Positions 17,644 through 25,660 of a DNA stretch of 64,000 bases are shown piece by piece. Below the pieces are notes generated by a model that did no database searches, was not told the origin of the DNA, and saw only the letters and a list, made by a program, of their open reading frames with translations. Source of the stretch: an uncultured bacterium (lineage in GTDB: Bacteria > Bacteroidota > Bacteroidia > Bacteroidales > Marinifilaceae); the NCBI GenBank assembly GCA_905216195.1, contig CAJMSX010000009.1, positions 1 through 64,000 on the forward strand, in the 5' to 3' direction. Position 1 is the stretch's first letter, and each line of letters starts with the position of its first letter. A program made the position numbers and the translations under genes.

Positions 17644-17652
17644 AGTGATAAA

Positions 17653-17946
17653 TTATTTATTAATAGGTTGATTCTGATTTCTGAGTCGTTCCAATACTTT
17701 ATCCACATCTTTCGGTTTATAGAACATCTTATGGTTGATTTGTGTGTAGGGAATAGTCCCGTTATCCCGGTAAGTCTGTAATGTCCTTTTGCTGATATTC
17801 AGCATCCGGCAAACATCCGCATTATCCAGCCACGGGGAAATCTTTTTGTTGTGTCTGAAACATAAATCATCCATCCGATTGACAAACTGCCCGAACTTTT
17901 CTTCCACAGCGTCCAGTGTCTTCTTTTCAATAGCAATAATTTCCAT
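17653..17946 (-). CDS. HTH (helix_turn_helix_17) DNA-binding protein, excisionase-like
   Basis: 97 residues from the ATG at 17946 (an ATG at 17991 would add 15 residues but MEIIAIEKKTLD is the likelier start). Domain: WLDNADVCRMLNISKRTLQTYRDNGTIPYTQINHKMFYKPKDVDKVLERL. It is a paralogue of the downstream protein, sharing the pattern ISxRTLQxYRxxGxIPY. Together with it, likely a recombination-directionality or transfer regulator of the island. Confidence 0.8.
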   Translation of the reverse strand: MEIIAIEKKTLDAVEEKFGQFVNRMDDLCFRHNKKISPWLDNADVCRMLNISKRTLQTYRDNGTIPYTQINHKMFYKPKDVDKVLERLRNQNQPINK

Positions 17947-18393
17947 CTTCTTATCTTTTTTGTTATACATTATTTGTGGTTTTTGGGACAAATCTATGGT
18001 GAAAATATCCTCTTTTTAAATACCTGACGTAATCTTACTTTATTTGTCTCCATTCGCCCCCATTTGTCTTTTTGTCAGGGAGGTTTAAAACCTTTTATGG
18101 GGCAAATATAGAAGCTGAGAATCGTTGACAGAACATTTCCTTAGACAATGGTAGTCTGTGGCGTCAAAATGGTTTGGAGTAGCTTAAAAACCGGGTTGAA
18201 AAAGCAGAATATACCGGATTACGGCAGGAATATCATTTGACGCTGAAAAATAAAGAGCATTAAAGCAATATAATCCGCAACGCTTTGATTACTTGTTTGT
18301 TATCAAAAATAGTTCTTTCCTTTGTGGTGTTCATTCTGCATACAGGAATGAATAAGCAAAGTAAATACAGTTATAAACCTTAAATCTGAACCA
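17947..18393. other. Non-coding region between divergent operons
   Basis: About 450 bp separating the excisionase-like pair (minus) from the DUF3408 gene (plus). It presumably contains both promoters. I see no strong repeat, hairpin or exact -33/-7 pair in it. Confidence 0.4.
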
Positions 18394-18843
18394 ATGGCAA
18401 AGAAAGTAATTAATGAAGTAGTTTTACAGGATATGATAGCAGGCTTAGAACCTTCTTCTGCATATCCTGAATACAATGAACAAATTTTATCCGGTGTACT
18501 TAGTGCAAACAATAAACAGACTAAACCGCATCATCCCGTATCTTCTACCGAGCGGAAACAGGAAAGCGGAGAATATACCGAAGAATCAACCGGAACCCCG
18601 AAACTGTCCGATAAAAAATACCGCCGGGTATCTTTGGAAGAATACCGCCAAACCTTTTTGCAGGCTTCCCGGATTATCGACCGCAAACCTGTTTTTGTCA
18701 GCGCATCCACCCGTGAGCGGCTTGACCGCATTGTTCGGCAATTAGGTGACCGTAAAATGAGCGTTTCGGGGCTGATAGAAAATCTTGCCCTTCATCATCT
18801 TAAAATCTATCATGACGATATAGAACAATGGCGGAAATTGTAG
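18394..18843 (+). CDS. DUF3408 domain protein of Bacteroides mobile elements
   Basis: 149 residues. The N-terminal half is polar and probably disordered; the C-terminal half (KKYRRVSLEEYRQTFLQASRIIDRKPVFVSASTRERLDRIVRQLG, here named by its ends) is the DUF3408 fold, resembling a ribbon-helix-helix DNA-binding module with RERLDRIVRQLGDRKMSVSGLIENL. Genes of this family sit beside mobilization genes in Bacteroides conjugative and mobilizable transposons; a role in DNA processing or regulation is inferred. Confidence 0.78.
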   Translation: MAKKVINEVVLQDMIAGLEPSSAYPEYNEQILSGVLSANNKQTKPHHPVSSTERKQESGEYTEESTGTPKLSDKKYRRVSLEEYRQTFLQASRIIDRKPVFVSASTRERLDRIVRQLGDRKMSVSGLIENLALHHLKIYHDDIEQWRKL

Positions 18844-18902
18844 GGAATAGTATATACTGCATGTAGTTATTACACCCATATCCCCCTTAAATCATGTAAA
18901 GT

Positions 18903-18954
18903 AGCAAGGTTATGTTTCGGTCTACCGAAACCCCTTGCTTTGCCTTTGGCAAAG
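18903..18954. other. Candidate origin of transfer (oriT)
   Basis: AGCAAGG (18903-18909) and TTTCGG (18915-18920) pair with CCGAAA (18925-18930) and CCTTGCT (18933-18939), followed directly by a second hairpin CTTTGCC-TTT-GGCAAAG (18938-18954). The position just upstream of mobC and the relaxase gene is where mobilizable Bacteroides elements keep oriT. The nick site cannot be told from sequence alone. Confidence 0.55.
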
Positions 18955-18995
18955 GGAAAATTGTTCCCGTTGGTCACAATTTTAAAGAGCAGCAA

Positions 18996-19379
18996 ATGGA
19001 AAACCATACATCAAAAACAGGAGGACGCCCACCCAAAAAACGGATGGAAAAATACCACCGGGTTGTCAGTACGAAGCTGACCGAACTGCAATATTACGCC
19101 ATCCGTAACCGTGCTTTGCAGGCAGGTATACCCCTAAGTAATTATATCCGTCAGGCAGTGATCCGGGGTAAGATTGTCAGCCGTGTGAGCCGACAGGATG
19201 CCGACGTGATCCGCCAGCTTGCCGGGGAAGCCAACAACCTGAACCAGCTTGCACGCCGGGCAAATGCCGGAGGTTTTGCGCTTATCGTACAGGAACTTCT
19301 AAAACTGAAAACGAGGATTGTGGAAATCATAAACCAGCTTTCCGATGATTGGAAAAATAACCAAGGGAAGCGGGTTTAG
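18996..19379 (+). CDS. mobC: MobC-like mobilization accessory protein
   Basis: Relaxosome component that helps the relaxase open oriT. 127 residues from the ATG at 18996; a start at 18912 is open but runs through the oriT hairpins. The N-terminal ribbon-helix-helix region (RVVSTKLTELQYYAIRNRA, then IPLSNYIRQAVIRGKI) and the C-terminal segment GEANNLNQLARRANAGG are the two conserved blocks of the MobC family. Its end overlaps the relaxase gene by 35 bp, indicating translational coupling. Confidence 0.85.
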   Translation: MENHTSKTGGRPPKKRMEKYHRVVSTKLTELQYYAIRNRALQAGIPLSNYIRQAVIRGKIVSRVSRQDADVIRQLAGEANNLNQLARRANAGGFALIVQELLKLKTRIVEIINQLSDDWKNNQGKRV

Positions 19380-20259
19380 GGGTTGTGTTTCCTATGTGCT
19401 GGGAAAAGACCAGGCGAAACTGTTGGCTTATTCAGGTGTACTGGGTGAATCACGGGAAAGCATTATACAAAGTTTTGCTACTCAACGCCTGATGAACCCA
19501 GATATTAAAAAGCCGGTAGGGCATATTTCCCTGAGTTATTCCGTGGAAGATGCACCGAAACTGACCGACTGGAAAATGATAGACCTTGCTCGTGAATACA
19601 TGAAAGCAATGGGGATTGTGAATACCCAGTATATTATCGTCCGTCACCATGACCGGGAACACCCTCATGTGCATATCGTTTTTAACCGGATCGACAACAA
19701 TGGCAAAACCATTACCGATAAAAACGACCGCTACCGGAATGAGCGGGTTTGTAAACAGCTCAAACAAAAACACGGTTTGTATTTTGCTCCCGGTAAAGTG
19801 AGTGTGAAACAAGACCGCCTGAAAGAACCGGATAAAACGAAATATGAGATTTATACGGCTCTTAAAAGCAGTTTAAAACATTCAAAGGACTGGCAGCAAT
19901 TGCAAAGCCACCTATCAAAAGACGGAATAGAAATCCGCTTTAAATACAAAGGGAAGACTAATGAGGTACAGGGGATATCTTTTAATAAGGGAGAATACAG
20001 TTTTAAAGGTTCGGAGATAGACCGGAATTTCAGCTATTCCAAGCTGGATGCACAACTAAACCAAAACAGCCAGCAGCAACAGGAAACCTTAATAATGAAA
20101 CCGGACAATTCAGCACCGAAAGTAACAAATACAGGTTTAGGTATCGGCGGAAGTTTATTTGGCTTTTCCCATTCAGGGAGTATGCCTGACGATAGCGAAC
20201 AGATGAGATTAAATGAACTAAGGAAAAAGAAGAAGAAAAAACGCAGATTAGGATTATAA
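19345..20259 (+). CDS. Relaxase/mobilization nuclease (MOBP-like)
   Basis: Nicks oriT and stays bound to the 5' end during transfer. 304 residues. Conserved N-terminus MIGKITKGSGFRGCVSYVLG; the three-histidine metal site is RHHDREHPHVHIVFNRID near 101-118. The C-terminal tail is a basic run (RKKKKKKRRLGL). At 304 residues it is shorter than many relaxases but typical for small Bacteroides mobilizable units such as Tn5520/Tn4555-like elements. The nucleophile tyrosine is probably YVLG near residue 17; this is inferred. Confidence 0.88.
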   Translation: MIGKITKGSGFRGCVSYVLGKDQAKLLAYSGVLGESRESIIQSFATQRLMNPDIKKPVGHISLSYSVEDAPKLTDWKMIDLAREYMKAMGIVNTQYIIVRHHDREHPHVHIVFNRIDNNGKTITDKNDRYRNERVCKQLKQKHGLYFAPGKVSVKQDRLKEPDKTKYEIYTALKSSLKHSKDWQQLQSHLSKDGIEIRFKYKGKTNEVQGISFNKGEYSFKGSEIDRNFSYSKLDAQLNQNSQQQQETLIMKPDNSAPKVTNTGLGIGGSLFGFSHSGSMPDDSEQMRLNELRKKKKKKRRLGL

Positions 20260-20263
20260 GATT

Positions 20264-20653
20264 ATGGAACAGGAAATCATATTAGAGGGCATTCATGCCA
20301 TGTTAGAAGAAATCCGGGACAACCTGAAAAAGAATCCGGAATTGGAAACAATAAAATTAAAGTTAGGGACTATTGAAAAAGTCTGTAATGAGTTTACAGG
20401 ACAGAAATTTGTTACTGAAGAGATAATGGCTCAATTTTTGGCTTGTACCCTTCAGAAGGTTGCAGAAATGAATAAGAAGCAGGAGGAAAAGATTGAGAGA
20501 GTAAAAGAATGTATTTTAGGACATCATAAATATGTGAAAGAGTATGTTTATGAATTACAAAAGAATACAGTAGTATCCTTAGAAACAATTTATGAGCTTT
20601 TAAAGAGAAAGCCAAGAAGAATGAATCTATTTGAAAAAATATTTAAGTTTTAA
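20264..20653 (+). CDS. Coiled-coil hypothetical protein downstream of the relaxase
   Basis: Function unknown. 129 residues, mostly helical: EIILEGIHAMLEEIRDNLKK, then an E/K-rich central region (MNKKQEEKIERVKECIL), ending KRKPRRMNLFEKIFKF. It starts 4 bp after the relaxase stop, so it belongs to the mobilization operon, and may be an accessory to transfer. No signal peptide or membrane helix. Confidence 0.6.
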   Translation: MEQEIILEGIHAMLEEIRDNLKKNPELETIKLKLGTIEKVCNEFTGQKFVTEEIMAQFLACTLQKVAEMNKKQEEKIERVKECILGHHKYVKEYVYELQKNTVVSLETIYELLKRKPRRMNLFEKIFKF

Positions 20654-20680
20654 TTTAAAGATAAATTTTGTCATAAGGAG

Positions 20681-20708
20681 ATTAATTGTCCATAAAAGGA
20701 CAATTAAT
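20681..20708. promoter_or_regulatory. Operator 1 of the AT-rich operon: TTGTCC-N6-GGACAA
   Basis: Perfect 11-bp arms ATTAATTGTCC (20681-20691) and GGACAATTAAT (20698-20708) with a 6-nt spacer. The same core with the same spacing is repeated at 20739-20756, which makes a protein-binding site more likely than a terminator. Confidence 0.7.
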
Positions 20709-20733
20709 TGCAGGTTTTGTGAATTATTTTATT

Positions 20734-20756
20734 TATTTTTGTCCCAAAACGGACAA
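20734..20756 (+). promoter_or_regulatory. -7 promoter box and operator 2 of the AT-rich operon
   Basis: TATTTTTG (20734-20741) fits TAnnTTTG exactly. It overlaps TTGTCC-CAAAAC-GGACAA (20739-20756), which ends 2 nt before the start codon at 20759. A protein bound here would block transcription; the predicted leader is very short. Confidence 0.65.
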
Positions 20757-20758
20757 TC

Positions 20759-21970
20759 ATGAATATTAGATCACTTGATAATGGAAGATTCAATAGTGCT
20801 GAGTCACCAAAATCTATAAAGGATTTATTAAATGAATATAAAGAAGAACACGTACTTTCTGTTCTTGCTTTGTCTAATATTTTGGATATTGATCGTAAAA
20901 CAGTCCAAAGTATTTTAGATGGTACAGCAATTGATTTAAAATTTAGTCATGTCATAAAAATAATAAATCTTTTAGATATTAAAAATAAGGATTTTTTTTC
21001 TATTTCTTTTCAGAATGTGGGCGAAAAAGAGCTTGAAAGTATTGAAAAAACAAGAAGAACGGCTTATTTACTTGAAAATTTTGATTTGGAAGGTTTAAAG
21101 GCTTGTGGAGTAATCAGTTCCCTGACTAAATATGAAGAAATAGAACAAAAATTATGTAGTTTTCTTGGATTAAATAGTATTTTTGAATATAGTAGTTTAG
21201 GTATTAATATTCCTCTTTTTAGTCAATCAAAACGTTCTGTTAATGAAAAGAAAAAACAGAAAATGCTGAATTTTTGGCTAAAATGTGCAAGGCTTACTTT
21301 TTTACAGATTAATAATTCTTTTGAGTATAATGAAGAATTCTTGATCGAATTTATAAAAAGATTGAAAACTTTTTCAGCAGATACTAAAGAAGGATTTACA
21401 ACTGTTTTGTGTGTATTATTTAAATTAGGTATCACAGTTCTTGTTCAATCATATCATACAAAGACAACAGCTTTTGGGATTTCGATGATTGTTAATGAAA
21501 AGCCTTGTATTGTTATTACCGATTTAGGAAAAAGGTATGATAAATTATGGGGGACTTTATTACATGAATTATACCATATTATTAATGATTATGAGTATAT
21601 TGCTAAAGCTAATTTTCATATATCGGATTCACAAGAGCGTGATCTATTTGTTTCAGAGGATGATGCTGATAAATTTGCTTTTGATGCTTTAATAGGACCT
21701 CAGGCTTTTGCTATTGCTTTAAAGATAATAAATTATCCTTATAAAATTGATATGTTCGCACAAAAATTGGGTATTCATGCGAGCTTAGTTTATGGACAAT
21801 ATTTAGAAAGGTTACCAAAGGATAGACAAAAAGATGAATTTCCAAAATATGCAAAATATTTGCTTAGTTCAGACATTGCAATAAAAAATATTATTTATAA
21901 TCCAATAGACTTCAAGAATCTAAGTGAAGCAGTATCAAAAATAAGAGAACAATATAGAAAAATATCATAG
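20759..21970 (+). CDS. HTH plus ImmA/IrrE-type metallopeptidase
   Basis: Predicted cytosolic regulator-protease. 403 residues: an N-terminal HTH (SIKDLLNEYKEEHVLSVLAL, then SNILDIDRKTVQSILDG, about 20-75), a helical middle, and a C-terminal zinc peptidase with HELYH at about 269-273 (HExxH) and a third-ligand region EDDADKFAFD near 300. ImmA/IrrE enzymes cleave repressors after DNA damage or phage signals, as in ICEBs1 ImmA and Deinococcus IrrE. Here the HTH and protease are in one chain, so the protein can both bind the twin operators upstream and act proteolytically; this is inference. First gene of a four-gene operon, with much lower GC than the mobilization genes. Confidence 0.8.
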   Translation: MNIRSLDNGRFNSAESPKSIKDLLNEYKEEHVLSVLALSNILDIDRKTVQSILDGTAIDLKFSHVIKIINLLDIKNKDFFSISFQNVGEKELESIEKTRRTAYLLENFDLEGLKACGVISSLTKYEEIEQKLCSFLGLNSIFEYSSLGINIPLFSQSKRSVNEKKKQKMLNFWLKCARLTFLQINNSFEYNEEFLIEFIKRLKTFSADTKEGFTTVLCVLFKLGITVLVQSYHTKTTAFGISMIVNEKPCIVITDLGKRYDKLWGTLLHELYHIINDYEYIAKANFHISDSQERDLFVSEDDADKFAFDALIGPQAFAIALKIINYPYKIDMFAQKLGIHASLVYGQYLERLPKDRQKDEFPKYAKYLLSSDIAIKNIIYNPIDFKNLSEAVSKIREQYRKIS

Positions 21971-21972
21971 TT

Positions 21973-22461
21973 ATGGAATTAAAAAAAGACAAGTTAGAAG
22001 AATTAATTGGAGCCGCACAACGAATCATTGAAGCTCAACAGAATGATAAAAAGAAATTATTATTTGGATTGACCGAGGAAAATAGAGAGGAGATAGAAGA
22101 ATTAAACGAACTTTTAAATGTTTCTCTTATTGAAGATCCTGATAAATCATATGATTTGTTTTATAATGGTATTCAAAAATTTCTTTTATCGGTATTACCT
22201 AAAGATACTAATATCAGAAAACCAATTTTAGAATTGAAGTCTATTTTATTAACAGGCAAAGAGAAGAAAAACATTAATTCAGGAAAAAGGGGAGCAGATT
22301 CAAGAATGACCTATATGTCAAGCATGGAAAATGTGATTGATATTATTACTGAATGGAGTATGTCACCTCATGATTATATGAAGTTAGCTTATTTACTGCT
22401 GAACAAAAATAAACAACTTGGGTTTATTCCTGAAAATAGAGATATTTCTGATTATATGTAA
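21973..22461 (+). CDS. Hypothetical protein, second gene of the HTH/ImmA-IrrE operon
   Basis: Not recognised. 162 residues, soluble, largely helical and charged: LEELIGAAQRIIEAQQNDKKK at the start, EENREEIEELNELLNVSL, then MTYMSSMENVIDIITEWSMS and a C-terminal DYMKLAYLLLNKNKQLGFIP. No signal peptide or membrane segment. It begins 2 bp after the peptidase stop codon and is AT-rich like its neighbours. It could be the substrate or partner of the peptidase. Confidence 0.6.
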   Translation: MELKKDKLEELIGAAQRIIEAQQNDKKKLLFGLTEENREEIEELNELLNVSLIEDPDKSYDLFYNGIQKFLLSVLPKDTNIRKPILELKSILLTGKEKKNINSGKRGADSRMTYMSSMENVIDIITEWSMSPHDYMKLAYLLLNKNKQLGFIPENRDISDYM

Positions 22462-22474
22462 TATATTGTGAGTT

Positions 22475-23116
22475 ATGAAAAGAATTTTATTACTATTTTT
22501 TATTTTAGGAATATTTGGATGTGCAAGTCTTCCCAAAGCGACAGTTGAAATGTCAAATCTTTTAGAGCGACAAATAGATGTGCTTCAGAAGAACAATACA
22601 GATATCATTAATTTATATTTTGATGAAAAAGAAAAAACAATATTGACATTTTTGGACAATCAATGGTATCCTGCATATTTGGATATGTTATTTGAAGAGG
22701 AATATATTGAAACTCTATGGGAGGAAGCTATAAACTCTTTAGATAAAAGAGATAGAATGGAAATACTGAAAGCTTTAACTCAAATCGCACAAGAAAAATA
22801 TATTGAACAAAGAAACATTTTATTAACGCCCATACAACAAGGAAGAAAAGAAATGCAAGCGTTAGTTATAAGTGAGTATCAGAAAGCGAAAACAATGAAT
22901 TCTTCAATAACTAATAATATTTCTCAAATACAACAGATACAAGAAGAAAGAACAAGATATTTGTCTAAAATTATAGATGCGGAAAAAATTGATGAAAAAA
23001 TGCAAGAATCTTTATTAAAAATTGATTCATTGTTTCAAAATAGCCAGCAATGGATTAATAAATATAAAGATAATGAAGATAAGATTGATAAAGTAATGAA
23101 TAAACTAAAAAAGTAA
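22475..23116 (+). CDS. Predicted lipoprotein, third gene of the HTH/ImmA-IrrE operon
   Basis: 213 residues with a lipoprotein signal MKRILLLFFILGIFGCASL (lipobox before Cys16), so it is probably attached to a membrane and faces the periplasm or surface. The mature part is helical with long charged stretches; the last 80 residues (ISQIQQIQEERTRYLSKIID to NEDKIDKVMNKLKK) are predicted coiled coil. No known domain recognised. It pairs an envelope protein with a cytosolic sensor-like protease, an uncommon combination. Confidence 0.6.
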   Translation: MKRILLLFFILGIFGCASLPKATVEMSNLLERQIDVLQKNNTDIINLYFDEKEKTILTFLDNQWYPAYLDMLFEEEYIETLWEEAINSLDKRDRMEILKALTQIAQEKYIEQRNILLTPIQQGRKEMQALVISEYQKAKTMNSSITNNISQIQQIQEERTRYLSKIIDAEKIDEKMQESLLKIDSLFQNSQQWINKYKDNEDKIDKVMNKLKK

Positions 23117-23120
23117 TATT

Positions 23121-23396
23121 ATGGGAATAGATTTGAATAGATTGAGACAGGCTTCTGAGAATGCTGCCAATAAAGTTAATAAAAATAATGAAGAAGAAAT
23201 TGCAGCTTTAGTTGATTTCTCTAATTTTTCAAAAATACTTAAAGAGTTGCAAAAGATGTCTGTACAAGAAGCAGAAATAGAAGAATTTAAAAAGGAAATA
23301 GAAAAAGCAGATAATAAAAATTCTGTTTTATTAAGGGTTTTGAAGAGTGGTAACACTTTAGCTAAAGCTTTAATTTCGATTATTCATAAAAATTGA
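23121..23396 (+). CDS. Small helical protein, fourth gene of the HTH/ImmA-IrrE operon
   Basis: Not recognised. 91 residues, soluble, helical: LNRLRQASENAANKVNKNNE, then LVDFSNFSKILKELQKMSVQ and a C-terminal hydrophobic helix VLLRVLKSGNTLAKALISII. Starts 4 bp after the lipoprotein gene. The amphipathic C-terminal helix could contact a membrane or a partner. Last gene before the att remnant. Confidence 0.55.
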   Translation: MGIDLNRLRQASENAANKVNKNNEEEIAALVDFSNFSKILKELQKMSVQEAEIEEFKKEIEKADNKNSVLLRVLKSGNTLAKALISIIHKN

Positions 23397-23533
23397 GTTT
23401 GTATATCAATTAAATTATTCTATTTTTAAGCATCAAGCAACGTAAACGGCAGCAACCGACAGAAATCTATCTGATGCGAAATAGGTGGAGTTTGCAAATG
23501 TGTTTTTGTAACTTATTGAAAATGTAAGATATA

Positions 23534-23563
23534 TCGCTGGGTATAAAATCCTAGCTGGATCAC
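23534..23563. repeat. Degraded copy of the tRNA-Lys 3' end (att copy 2)
   Basis: Aligned to the tRNA T-arm and acceptor 3' strand it matches at 24 of 28 positions with two 1-nt insertions, ending GGATCAC exactly like the tRNA 3' end (14311-14317). It marks the far end of the integrase-bearing island. Confidence 0.65.
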
Positions 23564-23573
23564 TGGAAGAGAC

Positions 23574-23632
23574 GCCAAACGGCGACAAAAACAGACAACT
23601 CCTGCAATATCAATACATTGCAGGAGTTTTTA
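23574..23632 (+). repeat. 57-bp repeat with terminator hairpin, copy 1
   Basis: Starts GCCAAACGGCGA and contains AACTCCTGC (23597-23605)/GCAGGAGTT (23620-23628) plus a T-run. It is repeated at 25690-25749 with about three differences. In both places it follows a tRNA-Lys 3'-end copy, so it is the chromosomal sequence normally downstream of the tRNA, or a copy carried by an island. Confidence 0.8.
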
Positions 23633-23890
23633 TTTTCTGCTTTGTCTACTCTGAAAGCCATCCAATACTCCGAATTCGGGCACAGTATATATCTGCGTAA
23701 AATTTAAAACATTGCCTGAAAACAAAAATCATAAACGAGAATCTTCATCCATCTCCGTAACTTTAACCTTTTAGGGTTTAAACCCTAATAACTTTATAAT
23801 TTAAAGTATTAAATCCGGATAACTGAATTTTAAAATCGGGTTTGGTTTGTCGCAAAATATATATAAATTTGCGACAAAGCTATAAGAGAT
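23633..23890. other. Non-coding leader of the AbiEi-like gene
   Basis: About 258 bp without a gene. A symmetrical segment TTTAGGGTTTAAACCCTAA (near 23770-23788) is a palindrome GGGTTTAAACCC that could be an operator for the antitoxin. CGCAAAATATATATAAATTTGCGAC nearby also carries short inverted arms CGCAAA/TTTGCG. Confidence 0.45.
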
Positions 23891-24496
23891 ATGCAAAGCA
23901 TAGAATCACAGATTATGTCAAAAATCAGGGAAGCCGGTGAAGGTAAAATATATTTCCCTTCCGATTTTTCTGAATTCGGAGAATCAAAATCGGTCCTGAA
24001 AGCATTGGAACGGTTGGTAAAATCATAGTCATTAATCCGGTTGGGCAGAGGAATATATTATTACCCTAAAATAGATAAAGAATTAGGACTTGGAATTTTA
24101 TATCCGAGCTTGGATACAATAGCTGAAAGCATTGCTAAAAGGGATAAGATACGTATTGTACCTACGGGTCATGTTGCTTTAAACAGACTTGGCTTATCGA
24201 CCCAGGTACCGATGAACATTGTTTATCTGACGGACGGTAGTCCGAGGAGGATAAAAATAGGGGGAGGGAAAGGTATACAATTCAAACGCATTGCTCCTAA
24301 ATTTTTAGCTTTCAGGAACGGGCTTGTAATGCTGATTGTTTTTGCCTTAAAAGAACTGGGCGAGAATAATGTAACTCCGGAAGTAAGGCAAAGGATCCGG
24401 GAGTTGTTACAAAAAGAAAGTAAAAGTAACGTGATGCAGGATTCAAGTTTGATGCCGGGGTGGATAAAATCTATAATAATAAATTCTTATGAATAA
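23891..24496 (+). pseudogene. AbiEi-like (DUF6088) antitoxin gene with a nonsense codon
   Basis: DUF6088/AbiEi proteins are DNA-binding antitoxins that repress their own operon and neutralise AbiEii-type toxins. The frame from ATG 23891 reads MQSIESQIMSKIREAGEG and continues to RLVKS, then TAG at 24026-24028, then goes on in the same frame as SLIRLGRGIYYYPKID and a complete C-terminal part. Without the stop it would be 201 residues. Either the gene is dead or only the second part is made from a TTG at 24041, which would lack the winged-helix DNA-binding part. Confidence 0.75.
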
Positions 24497-24872
24497 GTTC
24501 TTCAATTTATCCAAAGAGCAACAGCGAATGGTGATTGTTCAAACAAGCAGCAAAACTGCTTTGGTTCCTGAAGTTGTTGAAAAAGACTTGTGGGTTACTG
24601 TCATGTTGCAATTGGTTTTTGCCCTTCCTTACTCAGATAAATTGATTTTTAAAGGAGGAACTTCTTTAAGTAAAATCTGGCATATCATAGAGCGGTTCTC
24701 TGAGGATATAGATTTGGCCCTTGATTATGCCTATTTCGGTCTGGAGGGAGATTTTACTATCAAAAAAATAAAAAAGCTCAGGAAACAATCTTCTTCTTTT
24801 GTAAGAGATACAGTGTGTAAGGATCTTAGAAAAATAATCTCTCATTACGGTATCGGACGCTTATGTATATAG
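24489..24872 (+). pseudogene. AbiEii/AbiGii nucleotidyltransferase toxin, truncated
   Basis: AbiEii toxins are nucleotidyltransferases that stop growth of phage-infected cells. This 127-residue frame has the active-site motif FKGGTSLSK and FSEDIDLAL but ends at SHYGIGRLCI, less than half the usual length of about 300. It overlaps the antitoxin gene by 8 bp (ATG inside its last codons), the normal arrangement. Nothing resembling the C-terminal domain follows before 24899, so the 3' end was deleted. The pair is probably inactive. Confidence 0.8.
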
Positions 24873-24898
24873 TTTTATAAAGAAGAAAGTATAATCCA

Positions 24899-25339
24899 CT
24901 ACAACGTCAGAATCTGTGTAAATTCATTGTTGCATTGAAAGTCATCATCCCAAATAAATTTTACTTTTATTGTATTGGCACAACTTTCCGTCAGAAGAAG
25001 GAGAATTTCAGTTGAATCTTCAGGGTTCAGCAATTCATAAGGAAAATTATTACAGTTACAAAACATCCCGTCTAAATTACTGAGAAATTCTATTCTTATA
25101 TTCAAAGCTTCAAATTTTCCGTTGTTATAAACTTTCAAAAATCTTTTTCCTTTTTCACCTCTCAGTATATTTCCCCTAATTTTGGCTTTCCTATTTTCCA
25201 TTTCTTCTGTCTCATTCTTTTTAAGCTGATATTCATTTAATATCTTCTCCTGCTTTTTTAATTTATGATCATAAAATATAAAAGTGAAAATACTAAATGC
25301 AAATGCAATACATGCAATAATAAAACTTATAGTCTCCAT
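24899..25339 (-). CDS. Small membrane-anchored hypothetical protein
   Basis: Function unknown. 146 residues: an N-terminal transmembrane helix (ISFIIACIAFAFSIFTFIFY), a short charged coiled coil (KLKKQEKILNEYQLKKNETEE) and a C-terminal beta-rich domain, FLKVYNNGKFEALNIRIEFL to VKFIWDDDFQCNN. This architecture recurs in Bacteroidales accessory regions. It runs against the AbiE remnant. Confidence 0.6.
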   Translation of the reverse strand: METISFIIACIAFAFSIFTFIFYDHKLKKQEKILNEYQLKKNETEEMENRKAKIRGNILRGEKGKRFLKVYNNGKFEALNIRIEFLSNLDGMFCNCNNFPYELLNPEDSTEILLLLTESCANTIKVKFIWDDDFQCNNEFTQILTL

Positions 25340-25390
25340 ATCAATAAGAATTAAGTTTGTATATTAATTTTAAACATAACAACTCTTTAA

Positions 25391-25645
25391 TTTTACGGTA
25401 GTGCAGGTTTTAAAAACACAGAGAAGGGTAAGGGGTATTTACTAACAGAGGATATAGAGTGTGAGTTAACAAGTACTGTTAAATGCTCATTTTCTACACT
25501 TTTTAATAAAGCTTCTTTATTTAAAGACTTTCTTTCACTGGCAACATTATCAACAGTCGATTATACATTAGTTACTTTATATGACGATGATGATTATACG
25601 GATTATGGAAATTCAACAATCATATATAATCCGGTTTGTTTTTGA
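25391..25645 (+). pseudogene. C-terminal fragment of an unidentified gene
   Basis: An open frame of about 84 codons without a start codon, reading YLLTEDIECELTSTVKC and LATLSTVDYTLVTLYDDD and ending YNPVCF. Composition is protein-like, and the frame ends 15 bp before att copy 3, so it may be the tail of a gene cut by integration or deletion. Identity unknown. Confidence 0.35.
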
Positions 25646-25660
25646 TGAAAATTTAGTTAG

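Larger units (their letters stand above)
14317..23563. mobile_element. tRNA-Lys-integrated mobilizable island
   Basis: An island of about 9.2 kb bounded by tRNA-Lys and a degraded tRNA 3'-end copy. It holds a tyrosine recombinase next to the tRNA, small HTH proteins of excisionase type, DUF3408, MobC-like and relaxase genes, a candidate oriT and an AT-rich cargo operon. There is no type IV secretion apparatus, so it should be mobilized by a helper element rather than self-transmissible. The order int to mob to cargo resembles NBU/Tn4555-type Bacteroides elements. Confidence 0.8.
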
